From DATAEE01 sp036258175 (GTDB lineage: Bacteria; Acidobacteriota; Vicinamibacteria; Vicinamibacterales; 2-12-FULL-66-21): a DNA stretch of 64,000 nt. Positions 26,499 through 36,271 of this stretch are shown piece after piece. Both the position numbers and the translations under genes were made by a program. Positions within the stretch are counted from its first letter, which is position 1, and the number at the start of each line of letters is the position of its first letter. The notes under the pieces are model-generated. The model was not told the origin of the DNA, did not search any database, and worked only from the letters and a program-made list of their open reading frames with translations. Location of the stretch: NCBI GenBank assembly GCA_036258175.1, contig DATAEE010000190.1, positions 1-64,000 on the forward strand, in the 5' to 3' direction.

Positions 26499-27737
26499 CT
26501 AAAAAAACTCCTTGAATAGTCCCCGCAGCCGGCCCGCGACCCGTCCGAGAGCGCCGGCGGCGACGGTGCGCGCCGGCTCGCCGGCGCGGTTGCGATGCGC
26601 GTACATCACCAGCCCGACGGGCGTCGCAAACGCCGGGCTCCCGACGTGATCCGCGAGACCGCCGGCGCCGGCCGGCACACCCCGTCGGATCGGTAAATCG
26701 AAGATCTGCTCGGCGATTTCGGCGATCCCGTCGAGCATGGCGCCGCCACCGCACAACACGATGCCGGCGTTGAGCGCTTTGTCGAATCCCGCGCGATGGA
26801 TCTCGTCCCACAGCAGGTGGAAGATTTCTTCGGCGCGCGGCTGGAGGATCTCCGACAGGATGCGGCGCGGCATGACGCGCGGCTTGCGCCCGCCCACGCT
26901 GGCGACCTCCATCGTCTCTTCTTCGCCGACCATGGACGACAGCGCGCAGCCGGAACGGCGCTTGATCCGCTCCGCATCGGGGATCGGCGTCCGCAGTCCG
27001 ACAGCAATGTCGTTCGTAAAGTGATCGCCGCCGACGGCGACGACGCCGGTGTGCCAGAGGCTGCCGCGCTCGAAAATGGCGAAATCGGTCGTTCCGCCGC
27101 CGATATCGACCAGCGCGACGCCCAATTCCTTTTCATCCGAAGTCAGAACCGCTTCGCTCGCGGCGAGCTGCTCGAGCACGGTGTCACCGACGGTGACGCC
27201 GGCGCGGTTCACGCACGCGATGATGTTCTGCGTCGACGACATGCTGCCTGTGACGACGTGAACGTTGACCTCGAGCCGCGATCCTGTCATGCCGAGAGGC
27301 GCGCCGATGCCATCCTGCTCATCGACGACGAAATCCTGCGGGAGCACGTGGAGAATCTCGCGTCCGGTCGGGAGAGCCACCGCTTTGGCGGCTTCGATGG
27401 CGCGCCGGACGTCCTCGCGCGTGATCTCGCGGGTCTTCCCCGCAACGGCGACGACGCCGCGGCTGTTGAACGCCTTGACGTGAGCGCCGGACAAGGCGAG
27501 ATGGACCGTATCGATCTCGAGACCGGCCGTGAGCTCCGCTTCCTCGATCGCCTTTTTGATCGATTCGACGGCCGCCTCCAGGTTGACGACCACCCCGCGC
27601 CGCACCCCGCGCGCGTCGGCGAGACCGATCCCGATGACGTCGAGCCGGTCGTCGTCGGTCATCTCGCCGACGACAGCCGCGACTTTCGACGTCCCGACGT
27701 CGAGGCCGACCAGATATCGCTCCCGTTTACCCACCAT
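26499..27737 (-). CDS. ftsA: Cell division protein FtsA
   Basis: Actin-like tether of FtsZ to the membrane. 412 residues. Phosphate and nucleotide motifs are VGLDVGTSKVAAVVGEM, ALVDIGGGTTDFAIF and GIVLCGGGAMLDGI. A basic-amphipathic C-terminal tail (GRVAGRLRGLFKEFF) fits the membrane-targeting helix. A second in-frame GTG immediately follows the ATG near GGAGG, so the exact first residue is uncertain by one codon. Ten bp downstream of ftsQ and about 36 bp upstream of ftsZ. Confidence 0.97.
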   Translation of the reverse strand: MVGKRERYLVGLDVGTSKVAAVVGEMTDDDRLDVIGIGLADARGVRRGVVVNLEAAVESIKKAIEEAELTAGLEIDTVHLALSGAHVKAFNSRGVVAVAGKTREITREDVRRAIEAAKAVALPTGREILHVLPQDFVVDEQDGIGAPLGMTGSRLEVNVHVVTGSMSSTQNIIACVNRAGVTVGDTVLEQLAASEAVLTSDEKELGVALVDIGGGTTDFAIFERGSLWHTGVVAVGGDHFTNDIAVGLRTPIPDAERIKRRSGCALSSMVGEEETMEVASVGGRKPRVMPRRILSEILQPRAEEIFHLLWDEIHRAGFDKALNAGIVLCGGGAMLDGIAEIAEQIFDLPIRRGVPAGAGGLADHVGSPAFATPVGLVMYAHRNRAGEPARTVAAGALGRVAGRLRGLFKEFF

Positions 27738-27746
27738 GCCTCCGAG

Positions 27747-28571
27747 TTAGCGGCCGCTCGTGGCGGCCGGCCGGACGTACACCCGCTCGTCGAAGCGCAA
27801 GTCGACGTAATCGATCTCGGGCACGCGCGCGCGCAGCGTCGGCGCCAGTTCCAGGTACGCCTGCAGCCGCTCCGCGAAACGCTCGTCGCCCACGTGAATC
27901 AGCGCGCCGTCCCCTTCCAGCATCACGACCGCGTCGTGCGCGTCCCGCACGTCGATCTGCGAGATGCGGCGCGCGAGATCCGGGTACGGCGCGACCGACG
28001 ACAGGAGTCGCGCGGCGAGCGCAGCACGCGTTTCGTCGACCAAAGGCTGTCCACCCCGAGGTCCTGTGGCCAGCCCGTCGATGATCGGCAAGTCCAGATC
28101 CGCGTACTGTGGCCCGTGCTCATCGATCACCGCCCCCGCGCCGTCCACTAGGTAAAGCCGGCTGCCGATGCGGCACAGGCCGATTGGCGTCCGCTCCATC
28201 AGCGTGATTTCAATGGTCGCCGGCAAGATCCGCCTGAGGGTCGCCGCGGCGACCCAGGAGGATGCGAGCAGCCGCGCGCGCTCACGATCGAGATCGACCG
28301 CGAGGATGCTGCGGCCGCGGAAGCCATTGACCATCGCCAGGACCTCACCCGTAGACAGCCTCGCATTGCCCCGTACGACCACCTTCGTCACCCGCAACAA
28401 TGACGAGCGACCGATGAGCGCGACCACGCTGTAGCTCACGTAGAGCGTGAGCGCGGTCGCCGCGACGACGCCCAGCCGGCGCCATGTCACGAGGCCGCGC
28501 CAGCGGCGCCGGCGAACAGGGCGCACGCGCGCGCGGCGGAACCGCCGGTCGGCCGCGGCCCGGACGGTCAT
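27747..28571 (-). CDS. ftsQ: Cell division protein FtsQ
   Basis: 274 residues. A very arginine-rich cytoplasmic head (about 1-30), one membrane helix (about 32-55) and a POTRA domain beginning LLRVTKVVVRGNARLSTGEVL, followed by the FtsQ beta domain. It bridges early and late divisome proteins with FtsL and FtsB. The start overlaps the murC stop by 4 bp, so no murB or ddl lies between them. Confidence 0.93.
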   Translation of the reverse strand: MTVRAAADRRFRRARVRPVRRRRWRGLVTWRRLGVVAATALTLYVSYSVVALIGRSSLLRVTKVVVRGNARLSTGEVLAMVNGFRGRSILAVDLDRERARLLASSWVAAATLRRILPATIEITLMERTPIGLCRIGSRLYLVDGAGAVIDEHGPQYADLDLPIIDGLATGPRGGQPLVDETRAALAARLLSSVAPYPDLARRISQIDVRDAHDAVVMLEGDGALIHVGDERFAERLQAYLELAPTLRARVPEIDYVDLRFDERVYVRPAATSGR

Positions 28572-29947
28572 CCCGCAGCCTTTCCGAGCTCCGCGAGGAT
28601 CTTCGGACCGACCGTGCCGACCGATCCCGCGCCGAGCGTGATCACGAGGTCGCCGGAACGCGTGTGAAGCGCGACGAATTCCGGGAGATCGCCCAGCGCC
28701 GGCACCGTGTGGACCGGCGAACGGGTCGCGCGCCGCACGTGATCGGCGAACGCCTCGAGCGTGATTCCCGGAAGCGGCGGCTCGCTCGCCGCGTAGATGT
28801 CCGTCAGGATGATTTCGTCCGCGCCGCTCAGCGCCGGCCCGAATTCATCCAGGAGATCACGCGTCCGCGAATAACGGTGCGGTTGAAACACGACGACGAC
28901 GCGGCGATTGATGCCCGCTCGCGCGGCGGCGATGACTGCCGAGATTTCCGTCGGATGATGTCCATAGTCGTCGACGACCATGACACCACGCGCCTCCCCC
29001 AACCGCTGGAACCGCCGCTCCGCGCCGCCGAATTCGGCGAGCGCTGCCGCGATGTTCGCGAACGGCACTTCCAGTTCGAGCCCGACCGCGACCGCCGCGA
29101 GCGCGTTCTGCACGTTGTGACGGCCCGGCACTTTGAGCGTCAGCTTTCCGAGCTCCTGGAGGCCACGCGCCACGCGACATCGCGCCTCAAAAGCGCCCAA
29201 CGTCACGTCACGCCCAACGACATCGCCGGAACTCCCGAGGCCATAGGTGATCAGCCGCCGTGTGATCCGGGGCAGGAGCGACGCAAGCATCGGATCATCG
29301 GCGCACGCCACCACCGCGCCGTAGAACGGCACCTTGTTGGCGAAGTCGACGAACGCCTGCTCGAGGTTTTCCACGCTCCCGTACGCCTCCATGTGCTCGC
29401 GATCCAGGTTCGTCACCACGGCGATCGATGGCGACAGTTTCAGAAACGACCGGTCGCTTTCGTCCGCCTCCGCGACCATGTACTCCCCGCGGCCGAGGCG
29501 GGCGTTGCTGCCGAACGCCGACAGCCGCCCTCCGATCACCGCCGTCGGATCCAGTCCCGCCTGCTCCAGCACCAGCGCGATCATCGACGTCGTCGTCGTC
29601 TTACCGTGCGCCCCCGCGACCGCGATGCCGTACCGGAGCCGCATCAGCTCCGCGAGCATCTCCGCTCGCGGGATGACCGGGATGGCACGCCGCCGGGCCT
29701 CGGCCATCTCCGGGTTCGCGGCATCCACTGCCGACGAAACGACCACGACGTCCGCGTCGCCGACGTGCTCGGCGTCGTGCCCCTCGTCGACTCGCACGCC
29801 GAGCCGTTCGAGTCGCGCCGTCACGTCCGACCGCTTTGCATCGGAACCGCTCACCTGATAGCCGAGGTTCGCGAGCAGTTCCGCGATGCCGCTCATCCCG
29901 ATGCCGCCGATCCCGACGAAATGCACGCGCCGCGTGCGGCCGAGCAT
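28568..29947 (-). CDS. murC: UDP-N-acetylmuramate--L-alanine ligase
   Basis: First amino-acid ligase of peptidoglycan precursor synthesis. 459 residues. Start MLGRTRRVHFVGIGGIGMSG is the conserved Rossmann motif; the ATP loop is GAHGKTTTTS; the central domain has EADESDRSF and NLDREHMEAYG; the C-terminal domain has VDDYGHHPTEI and FQPHRYSRT. Overlaps murG by one base (TGATG) and ftsQ by four. Confidence 0.97.
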   Translation of the reverse strand: MLGRTRRVHFVGIGGIGMSGIAELLANLGYQVSGSDAKRSDVTARLERLGVRVDEGHDAEHVGDADVVVVSSAVDAANPEMAEARRRAIPVIPRAEMLAELMRLRYGIAVAGAHGKTTTTSMIALVLEQAGLDPTAVIGGRLSAFGSNARLGRGEYMVAEADESDRSFLKLSPSIAVVTNLDREHMEAYGSVENLEQAFVDFANKVPFYGAVVACADDPMLASLLPRITRRLITYGLGSSGDVVGRDVTLGAFEARCRVARGLQELGKLTLKVPGRHNVQNALAAVAVGLELEVPFANIAAALAEFGGAERRFQRLGEARGVMVVDDYGHHPTEISAVIAAARAGINRRVVVVFQPHRYSRTRDLLDEFGPALSGADEIILTDIYAASEPPLPGITLEAFADHVRRATRSPVHTVPALGDLPEFVALHTRSGDLVITLGAGSVGTVGPKILAELGKAAG

Positions 29948-31038
29948 CAGCCGCGCCCGACGAGCTCGAACGCCCGGTCCACGATCACTTTCGTGGCGTC
30001 CGGCCGCGCGAGGCGGCGTGCCGCGCTGGCCATCGCCGCGCGTTTCGACTCGTCGGCCGCCAGCGCGAGGATCCGCGCCGCCAGCCGATGACCGGTCAGG
30101 TCGCGCTGATCGATCACCTCGGCGGCGCCCGCGCGGGCCGTCGCGTCGGCGTTTTTCCGCTGGTGATCGTCGGTCGCGGTCGGCAGCGGCACGAGGATCG
30201 CGGGCCGCCCCGCCGCCGCGAGCTCGGCAAGCGTCGTGGCGCCGGCGCGCGACACGACGATGTCCGCCGCGGTCATCTCCCGAGCCATCTCGTACAGGAA
30301 CGGTTCCACGCGAACCTCGATCCCGGCCCGCCGGTACCCATCCCTGACGAATGCCAGATCGCGCTCTCCTGTCTGATGCGTGATTTCCAGCCGGCCAGCG
30401 TGCCCGGCCAGCTCCGCCGCTGCCTCCACCATGGCCACGTTGATCGCGTGCGCGCCCTGGGAGCCGCCAAAGATCAGAATCCTCGTCCGCTCATCGCGTC
30501 GTCTCCCATCCTTGTGATCCGTGAAATCCGTGGCGAAGAACTCCGCGCGGACCGGGTTGCCGGTCACGAACCCGCGTCCGCGGAAGTACGGCAGTGTGTC
30601 CGCCCACGTCACCGCCGCCGCATCGACCATCCGCGCGAGCCAGCGATTTGTCAGACCGGGCGCCGCGTTCTGCTCCAGCACCATGGTGCGAATGCCGCGT
30701 AACGTGGCCAGCGCCACGACCGGCCCCGAGCTGTAGCCGCCAACGCCAACGACGAGCTGCGGCCGGCGCTTGGACAGCAGCTGCCAGGCGTCCACCCCGC
30801 CAAGCGGCAGCAGCAGCGCACCGCGTGCGCGCGCGACCATCGACTTGCCCTTGATGCCGGCGCTGCGAATCACGTCCAGCTCGAACCCTTCGCGCGGAAC
30901 GACCCTGGATTCGATCCCGAGCGCCGTGCCCGCAAAGCTGACGTGGCTGTCGGGCGCGCGCGAGAGAATCTCCCGCGCCACCGCGATTCCCGGATACAAG
31001 TGCCCGCCCGTGCCGCCGCCGGCGATCACGACTCTCAA
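29947..31038 (-). CDS. murG: UDP-GlcNAc--undecaprenyl-pyrophosphoryl-MurNAc-pentapeptide transferase
   Basis: Adds GlcNAc to lipid I to form lipid II on the cytoplasmic membrane face. 363 residues, GT28 fold. IAGGGTGGHLYPGIAVA is the first G-loop; VGVGGYSSGPV and EQNAAPGLTNR are further N-domain motifs; the C-domain has FGGSQGAHAIN and VVSRAGATTLAELAAAGRPAILVP for UDP-GlcNAc binding. It sits 6 bp after ftsW. Confidence 0.97.
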   Translation of the reverse strand: MRVVIAGGGTGGHLYPGIAVAREILSRAPDSHVSFAGTALGIESRVVPREGFELDVIRSAGIKGKSMVARARGALLLPLGGVDAWQLLSKRRPQLVVGVGGYSSGPVVALATLRGIRTMVLEQNAAPGLTNRWLARMVDAAAVTWADTLPYFRGRGFVTGNPVRAEFFATDFTDHKDGRRRDERTRILIFGGSQGAHAINVAMVEAAAELAGHAGRLEITHQTGERDLAFVRDGYRRAGIEVRVEPFLYEMAREMTAADIVVSRAGATTLAELAAAGRPAILVPLPTATDDHQRKNADATARAGAAEVIDQRDLTGHRLAARILALAADESKRAAMASAARRLARPDATKVIVDRAFELVGRG

Positions 31039-31044
31039 GACTCG

Positions 31045-32154
31045 TCACGCGGCGTCCGGAGGAAGCGTCGCGTGCTGCGAAACATTGACGAGCATGCCCA
31101 TGCCGACCAGCGTGATGAGCAGCGACGACCCGCCGGCGCTGACGAGCGGCAGCGGGATGCCTTTGGTCGGCATCAGGCCGAGCACGACGCTGATGTTCAT
31201 GAACGCCTGCACCGCGATCATCAGGGTCAGCCCGATGGCCAGAAACGCGCCGAACTTGTCAGGCGCGCGGGCGGCGGTCCGGAGCCCGCGCCACGCGATC
31301 AGACAGAAGCACGCCAGCACGGCGGTCGCGCCGACGAATCCAAGCTCCTCGGCGATCACCGCGTAGATGAAGTCGGTATGCGGCTCCGGCAGGTAGAACA
31401 GCTTCTGGACGCCCGCCATCAGCCCGCGCCCGAACATGCCGCCGGTGCCGACGGCGATGAGCGACTGGATGATCTGGAATCCGCCGCCGAGCGGATCGCT
31501 CCAGGGATCGAGAAATGCGAGAAGCCGCTGCCGCCGGTAACCGGCGCTGATCAGCACGAGATAGGCGATCGGCGCCATCGTCAAAACGAGGCCGGCGATG
31601 TAGCGATATGGAAGACCGGCGACGAAGATCATCCCCGCGGCAATCATGAGCAGCGTGGCAGCCGTGCCGTAGTCCGGCTGCGCAACGATCAGCCCGGCCA
31701 TCAGGCCAGCGACGATCCCGATCGGCAGGAGGACATACGGCGATTCGCCGATCCGATCCATGCGCCGCTCGAGGATCGCAGCGGTGAAAACGATCAGCGC
31801 GAGCTTGGCGAGCTCAGACGGTTGTACGCCGACGAAGCCGCCGCCGAACCACCGGCGCGTGCCGTTGATCGGCGTGCTGAACAGAACCGTCACCAGCGCG
31901 AGTCCGACCACTGCGAGCCCCGTCCAGATGACCACAGGCTGCCGGTAACTCCGGTAGTCGACGCGCATGACAATCCAGAAGAGAAACACCCCGAGGACCG
32001 CCCAGGTCAGCTGCTTCATCAGAAACAGATAGGGCTGCTGATAACGGTCCATCGCCAGCACCGCCGAGGCGCTGTACACCATCAGGACGCTGGCACAGAC
32101 CAGCAGAAGGGTCGCCAGGAACAGCACCTTGTCGGCTTTCAGCTTCCGCGCCAT
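31045..32154 (-). CDS. ftsW: Peptidoglycan glycosyltransferase FtsW (SEDS)
   Basis: Septal peptidoglycan polymerase acting with FtsI. 369 residues with about ten membrane helices. Family motifs: GTRRWFGGGFVGVQPSELAK, the AQPDYGTAATLL segment with the SEDS Asp, PEPHTDFIYAVIAEELGFVG and the C-terminal GLMPTKGIPLPLVSAGGSS. The gap to murD upstream (190 bp) is the largest inside the dcw cluster. Confidence 0.96.
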   Translation of the reverse strand: MARKLKADKVLFLATLLLVCASVLMVYSASAVLAMDRYQQPYLFLMKQLTWAVLGVFLFWIVMRVDYRSYRQPVVIWTGLAVVGLALVTVLFSTPINGTRRWFGGGFVGVQPSELAKLALIVFTAAILERRMDRIGESPYVLLPIGIVAGLMAGLIVAQPDYGTAATLLMIAAGMIFVAGLPYRYIAGLVLTMAPIAYLVLISAGYRRQRLLAFLDPWSDPLGGGFQIIQSLIAVGTGGMFGRGLMAGVQKLFYLPEPHTDFIYAVIAEELGFVGATAVLACFCLIAWRGLRTAARAPDKFGAFLAIGLTLMIAVQAFMNISVVLGLMPTKGIPLPLVSAGGSSLLITLVGMGMLVNVSQHATLPPDAA

Positions 32155-32237
32155 AATCCGCTTCCCCGGGCAGCCCTAAAGGCCCGCGCTACGACGGTCG
32201 AAACCAAGAACGGCCGGAATCAGCGCGCGCGATCAGA

Positions 32238-32347
32238 GAGCAGCCATCAGCGGACCCCGGGGCCAGGACGCGAGCCTCACAGACCGGGGCAGCCTGTGTT
32301 CCCAGCGGCCCACTCCTGCCCGCCGGAGCCCGCCTGATGGCTGCTCA
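32238..32347. repeat. 13-bp perfect inverted repeat bounding most of the murD-ftsW spacer
   Basis: GAGCAGCCATCAG at 32238-32250 and its exact reverse complement at 32335-32347, 84 bp apart. The right arm includes the murD stop codon. The interior is GC-rich with small local palindromes and no convincing ORF. Confidence 0.65.
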
Positions 32348-33739
32348 CTGTTCGCGCGTGCGTTCCACCTCCCGCGTCAGCCGTTCCACTTCACCCTTGA
32401 ACACCCGCCCGCGCTCCGCATAGTCGCGGAACATGTCGAAGCTCGCGCACGCGGGCGCCAGCAGCACCGTGCCACCGGGCGACGCGGCGGCGTACGCGCT
32501 TCGCACCGCGTCCGACATCGACGCCGCGCGCCGGACCGGGACCGCGCCCTCGAGCGCCTCGACGACGAGATCCGCAGCCTCACCGATCGCCACCACGGCG
32601 TCGGCGCGCGACGCGAGAGGCCCGCGCAGATCGCGGAAATCCCCACCCTTGAACTTCCCGCCGAGGATCACGACGAGTCCGCGGTCGAAGCTTTCGATCG
32701 CGAGCCGCGCGGCAGCGATGTTGGTCGCCTTCGAGTCGTTGACGAACCGCACGCCGCCTGCTTCGCCGACGGGTTCGAGCGCGTGTTCCAGCCCCGTGAA
32801 CCCTTCGACGGCACGGGTCATCGCCTCGGGCGCGATGCCCGCAATGCGCGCAATCGAGGCGGCGGCAAGAACGTCGCTGAGCAGGTGCTGTCCGAGCAGC
32901 CGCACCGACGTCAGCGGCACGAGCGGCACGTCCCCTTCGCTCGTTCGGTGAACGATGAGATCGCCTGCGATGACGACCCCCTCGCGCTGACCCCGCAGAT
33001 CGCCGCGCATGCTGAATCGGAAGGGTTTGGCCGGCGACGCGGCCGACAGCTCGAGGGCCGGAGCATCGTCCGCATTGACGACCGCCCAGTCGGCGGGCGT
33101 CTGGTTCGCAAAGATCCGCGCCTTCGCGCCCGCGTACTCCTCGACCGATGCATGGCGATCGAGATGGTCAGGCGAAAAGTTCAAGAGCGCGGCAATCCAC
33201 GGATGAAACCGTTCCGTCATCTCGAGCTGGAAGCTGCTGACCTCGACGACGTGGATTGTGTCGGGAGTGGAATCGTCCACCTGTGCGCTGAGCGCAAGCC
33301 CGATGTTGCCGCCTACACGTGTGCGGCGGCCGTCTGCCTCGAACATCCGCCCGGTCAACGTCGTCGTGGTCGATTTCCCTTTCGTTCCGGTGATGGCGAC
33401 GATGCGGCCGGGGAGCCACCGGGAGGCCAGCTCCAGCTCGCCGGTGACCGGCACTCCCGCCGCGCGAGCCGCGTCGAGGACCGGTTGCCGTGGCGGAACG
33501 CCTGGACTGAGAACGATGAGATCTGCGCCCGTCAGCGTCTCGAGCCGGTGGCGGCCCAGCTCGAGTACAACGCCACGCAACCGCAGCGCGCTCTCGTCTT
33601 GTATCGCCGGGCGTGTGTCGGTCAGCGTGACCAGGGCGCCACGCGAGACGAGCAGATTGGCCACCGCGATGCCGCTTCGCGCGGCGCCGACGACGACCAC
33701 GCGCCGTCCTCTCACGTCGAATTTCTCACTCGTGCCCAT
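32345..33739 (-). CDS. murD: UDP-N-acetylmuramoyl-L-alanine--D-glutamate ligase
   Basis: Second Mur ligase, adding D-Glu. 464 residues. N-terminal Rossmann motif VVVVGAARSGIAVANLL; ATP loop ITGTKGKSTTTTL; central EVSSFQLE and NFSPDHLDRH; C-terminal FVNDSKATN and ILGGKFKGGDF. Follows mraY by 28 bp. Its stop codon is inside the inverted repeat that borders the ftsW spacer. Confidence 0.97.
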   Translation of the reverse strand: MGTSEKFDVRGRRVVVVGAARSGIAVANLLVSRGALVTLTDTRPAIQDESALRLRGVVLELGRHRLETLTGADLIVLSPGVPPRQPVLDAARAAGVPVTGELELASRWLPGRIVAITGTKGKSTTTTLTGRMFEADGRRTRVGGNIGLALSAQVDDSTPDTIHVVEVSSFQLEMTERFHPWIAALLNFSPDHLDRHASVEEYAGAKARIFANQTPADWAVVNADDAPALELSAASPAKPFRFSMRGDLRGQREGVVIAGDLIVHRTSEGDVPLVPLTSVRLLGQHLLSDVLAAASIARIAGIAPEAMTRAVEGFTGLEHALEPVGEAGGVRFVNDSKATNIAAARLAIESFDRGLVVILGGKFKGGDFRDLRGPLASRADAVVAIGEAADLVVEALEGAVPVRRAASMSDAVRSAYAAASPGGTVLLAPACASFDMFRDYAERGRVFKGEVERLTREVERTREQ

Positions 33740-33767
33740 CTACCTATCTGGGTCCATCTGCGGCCCG

Positions 33768-34862
33768 CTACCGCAGCTTGAGCGTCGTAAGGCTGAACAG
33801 CGCGAAGATGATCGCGGCGATCAGAAACCGCGTAATCACCTTCGGTTCACTCCATCCGACCAACTCGAAGTGATGATGGAGCGGCGCCATCTTGAAAACG
33901 CGCTGCCCCGTGAGCTTGAACGATCCGACCTGGATGATCACTGACAACGCCTCGATGACGAAGACGCCGCCGACGAAGAGGAGAAGCAATTCCTGCTTGA
34001 TCAGAATGGCGACGGTGCCGAGCGCGCCGCCGAGCGCAAGAGAGCCGACGTCCCCCATGAAAATCTCGGCCGGGTACGAGTTGAACCAGAGAAACCCGAG
34101 ACTCGCGCCGAACAGCGCACCGCAAAAGATCGTCAGATCGGCGGCGGGGAGCGGCAGGCGCACCAGCAGGAGATATTCGGCGAACACGCGGTGAGTCGAC
34201 ACGTACGCCAGCGCCGTGAACGCCGCGGCAGCGACCGCAAACACGCTGATCGCCAATCCGTCGAGGCCGTCGGTCAGGTTCACCGCATTCGTCGCGCCGA
34301 CGAGGACGACCACGGCGAAGGGAACGTAGAGCCAACCGAGATCCGGAATCAGCCGTTTGAAGAACGGAAAAATCAACCGCGTGTTGTAGAGCGGCGGCTG
34401 CTCAGACGCGAGGGCGACGAGGATCAGCCCGACGCCGATGGCAATGATGATCTGGCCGAGCATCTTGTACCGCGGCCACAAGCCGTGGTGCGATCGACGC
34501 GTCACCTTCAGGTAGTCGTCCATGAAGCCGACCGCTCCGAACGCCGCGGTCGAGATAACCGCAATCCAGACGTACGGGTTGGTCAGGTCCGCCCACATCA
34601 ATGTCGGAATTAGCGCTGCGCTCAGAATCAAGAGCCCGCCCATGGTCGGCGTTCCCGCCTTGGTGCGGTGTGTGGCCGGGCCGTCGTGACGGATCACCTG
34701 TCCGATCTGGAAATCTCGAAGGCGCCGGATCATCCAGGGTCCCATGACGAAGCTGATGAGGAGCGCGGTGAGGCTCGCCGCCGCCGTCCTGAACGTGATG
34801 TACTGCGTCACGTTCAGCACCGAGAACTCGGTGTGCAGCGGATAGAGGAGGTGGTAGAGCAT
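33768..34862 (-). CDS. mraY: Phospho-N-acetylmuramoyl-pentapeptide-transferase
   Basis: Membrane enzyme forming lipid I. 364 residues, about ten helices. Motifs: THRTKAGTPTMGGL, the FMDDYLK aspartates, NAVNLTDGLDGLA, FMGDVGSLALGG and KMAPLHHHFELVGWSE. The ATG at 34862 overlaps the murF stop by one base (TGATG); the long in-frame extension into murF is shadow. Confidence 0.97.
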   Translation of the reverse strand: MLYHLLYPLHTEFSVLNVTQYITFRTAAASLTALLISFVMGPWMIRRLRDFQIGQVIRHDGPATHRTKAGTPTMGGLLILSAALIPTLMWADLTNPYVWIAVISTAAFGAVGFMDDYLKVTRRSHHGLWPRYKMLGQIIIAIGVGLILVALASEQPPLYNTRLIFPFFKRLIPDLGWLYVPFAVVVLVGATNAVNLTDGLDGLAISVFAVAAAAFTALAYVSTHRVFAEYLLLVRLPLPAADLTIFCGALFGASLGFLWFNSYPAEIFMGDVGSLALGGALGTVAILIKQELLLLFVGGVFVIEALSVIIQVGSFKLTGQRVFKMAPLHHHFELVGWSEPKVITRFLIAAIIFALFSLTTLKLR

Positions 34863-36271
34863 CAGCCGAACGCCTCCTCGAGCCGGTCGGTGACGCGATC
34901 GACGCCGATGCCTCTCGATCCCTTTACGAGTACGAGATCCCCCGGCCGGGCAAACGACAACGCGATCTCGGCCGCTTCGGCCAACGTCGCCGCGTGCCGG
35001 ACGGAGGCAGCAGGTAGACCGGCGATCACCGCGGCCTCTCCGAGCGCATTGGCCGGCGCGCCGCCGACGGTGACCAGCCACGCGAGACCGGCCGCGGCCG
35101 CCGCTTCGCCGCACGCACGGTGCAAACGGATCGCATGGTCGCCGAGCTCGAGCATCTCTCCGAGAATCGCGCCCTTCCGCGCTCGGCCCGTCGTGCTCTT
35201 CAGCGTCTCGAGCGCGCGCCGCAGCGCGGCCGGACTGGAGTTGTAGGAGTCGTCGAGAACCGTGACGCCGCCGGGCAGCCGGAGGACCTTGCCCCGGCGA
35301 GGCGCCGGCGCCAGGGTTGCGGCGCGCGCGACGATTTCGGCGAGTGGCACGTCCGCCTTGAGCGCGACGGCGGCAGCCGCCAGAATGTTCGCGAGATTCC
35401 CGCGCCCGACAAGCGGCGTTTCGATCCGCGCCTCGCCATGATTCGTCATGAGCCACGCCGACGTCCCGTCCACGCCATGATCGGTGACGTCTGCCGCCCG
35501 CACGTCGGCTTCCTGATCGATGCCGAACGTCACGACCTTGGCCGTGAATCGCCGCGCGTGCGCCATCACGCGCTCGTCATCCGCATTGGCCACGAGCACG
35601 TCCGCGGGCCGGGCCTGCTCGAGGATCTCCGCCTTGGCATCGGCGATGGCGTCGGCCGACGCGAAGAATCCCATGTGGGCGTCGCCGACGTTGGTCCACA
35701 CGCGTACGTCCGGCTCCGCGATGCCGACCAGCGTCCGGATCTCCCCCGCGTGGTTCATACCAAGTTCGACGACCGCGACCTCCGGCCGGCCGCGCAGCTC
35801 GAGCAGCGACAGCGGCAGGCCAATGTGATTGTTCAAATTCCCCTTGTTTCGGAACACGCGGTACCGGCTCGAAAGGAACTCGGCCGCGATTTCCTTGGTC
35901 GTCGTCTTGCCGGCGCTTCCGGTGATGGCGACGACTTTCGCGCCGGAGGCGCGGCGCACGTGCCGCGCCAGGGCCTGTAAAGCGGCCGTCGTGTCGTCCA
36001 CCAGGACCACGATGGCACCTTCGGGGCCCCGCGCCGCGGCGGCCGTGTCGCTGACGACAACACCGGCGGCGCCACGTTCGAAGGCCGCGCCGACGAACGC
36101 GTGTCCGTCAAATCGCTCGCCGCGGATGGCGAAGAAGAGGTCACCCGGCGCAACCGTCCTCGAGTCGATTGAAATGCCGCCAATCACGCGTCCGCCGTCT
36201 CCGCCAATCAACCGTCCTCCCGCCGCCTCTGCCAGCTCGCCGGCGGTTACCGCAACCGGCTCACCTGACAT
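34862..36271 (-). CDS. murF: UDP-N-acetylmuramoyl-tripeptide--D-alanyl-D-alanine ligase
   Basis: Adds D-Ala-D-Ala to the UDP-MurNAc-tripeptide. 469 residues from the ATG at 36271, which overlaps the murE 3' end by 11 bp; a longer start at 36319 is possible. Motifs: GISIDSRTVAPGDLFFAIRG, VVAITGSAGKTTTKEI, ELGMNHAGEIRTL, the NVGDAHMGFF segment and VLDDSYNSSPAALRRAL. The D-Ala-D-Ala ligase gene itself is not in this cluster. Confidence 0.96.
   Translation of the reverse strand: MSGEPVAVTAGELAEAAGGRLIGGDGGRVIGGISIDSRTVAPGDLFFAIRGERFDGHAFVGAAFERGAAGVVVSDTAAAARGPEGAIVVLVDDTTAALQALARHVRRASGAKVVAITGSAGKTTTKEIAAEFLSSRYRVFRNKGNLNNHIGLPLSLLELRGRPEVAVVELGMNHAGEIRTLVGIAEPDVRVWTNVGDAHMGFFASADAIADAKAEILEQARPADVLVANADDERVMAHARRFTAKVVTFGIDQEADVRAADVTDHGVDGTSAWLMTNHGEARIETPLVGRGNLANILAAAAVALKADVPLAEIVARAATLAPAPRRGKVLRLPGGVTVLDDSYNSSPAALRRALETLKSTTGRARKGAILGEMLELGDHAIRLHRACGEAAAAAGLAWLVTVGGAPANALGEAAVIAGLPAASVRHAATLAEAAEIALSFARPGDLVLVKGSRGIGVDRVTDRLEEAFG

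Noticed and set aside
26796..28151. Long plus-strand open frame across ftsA and ftsQ
   Set aside because: Antisense to conserved division genes, no domain and no ribosome site.
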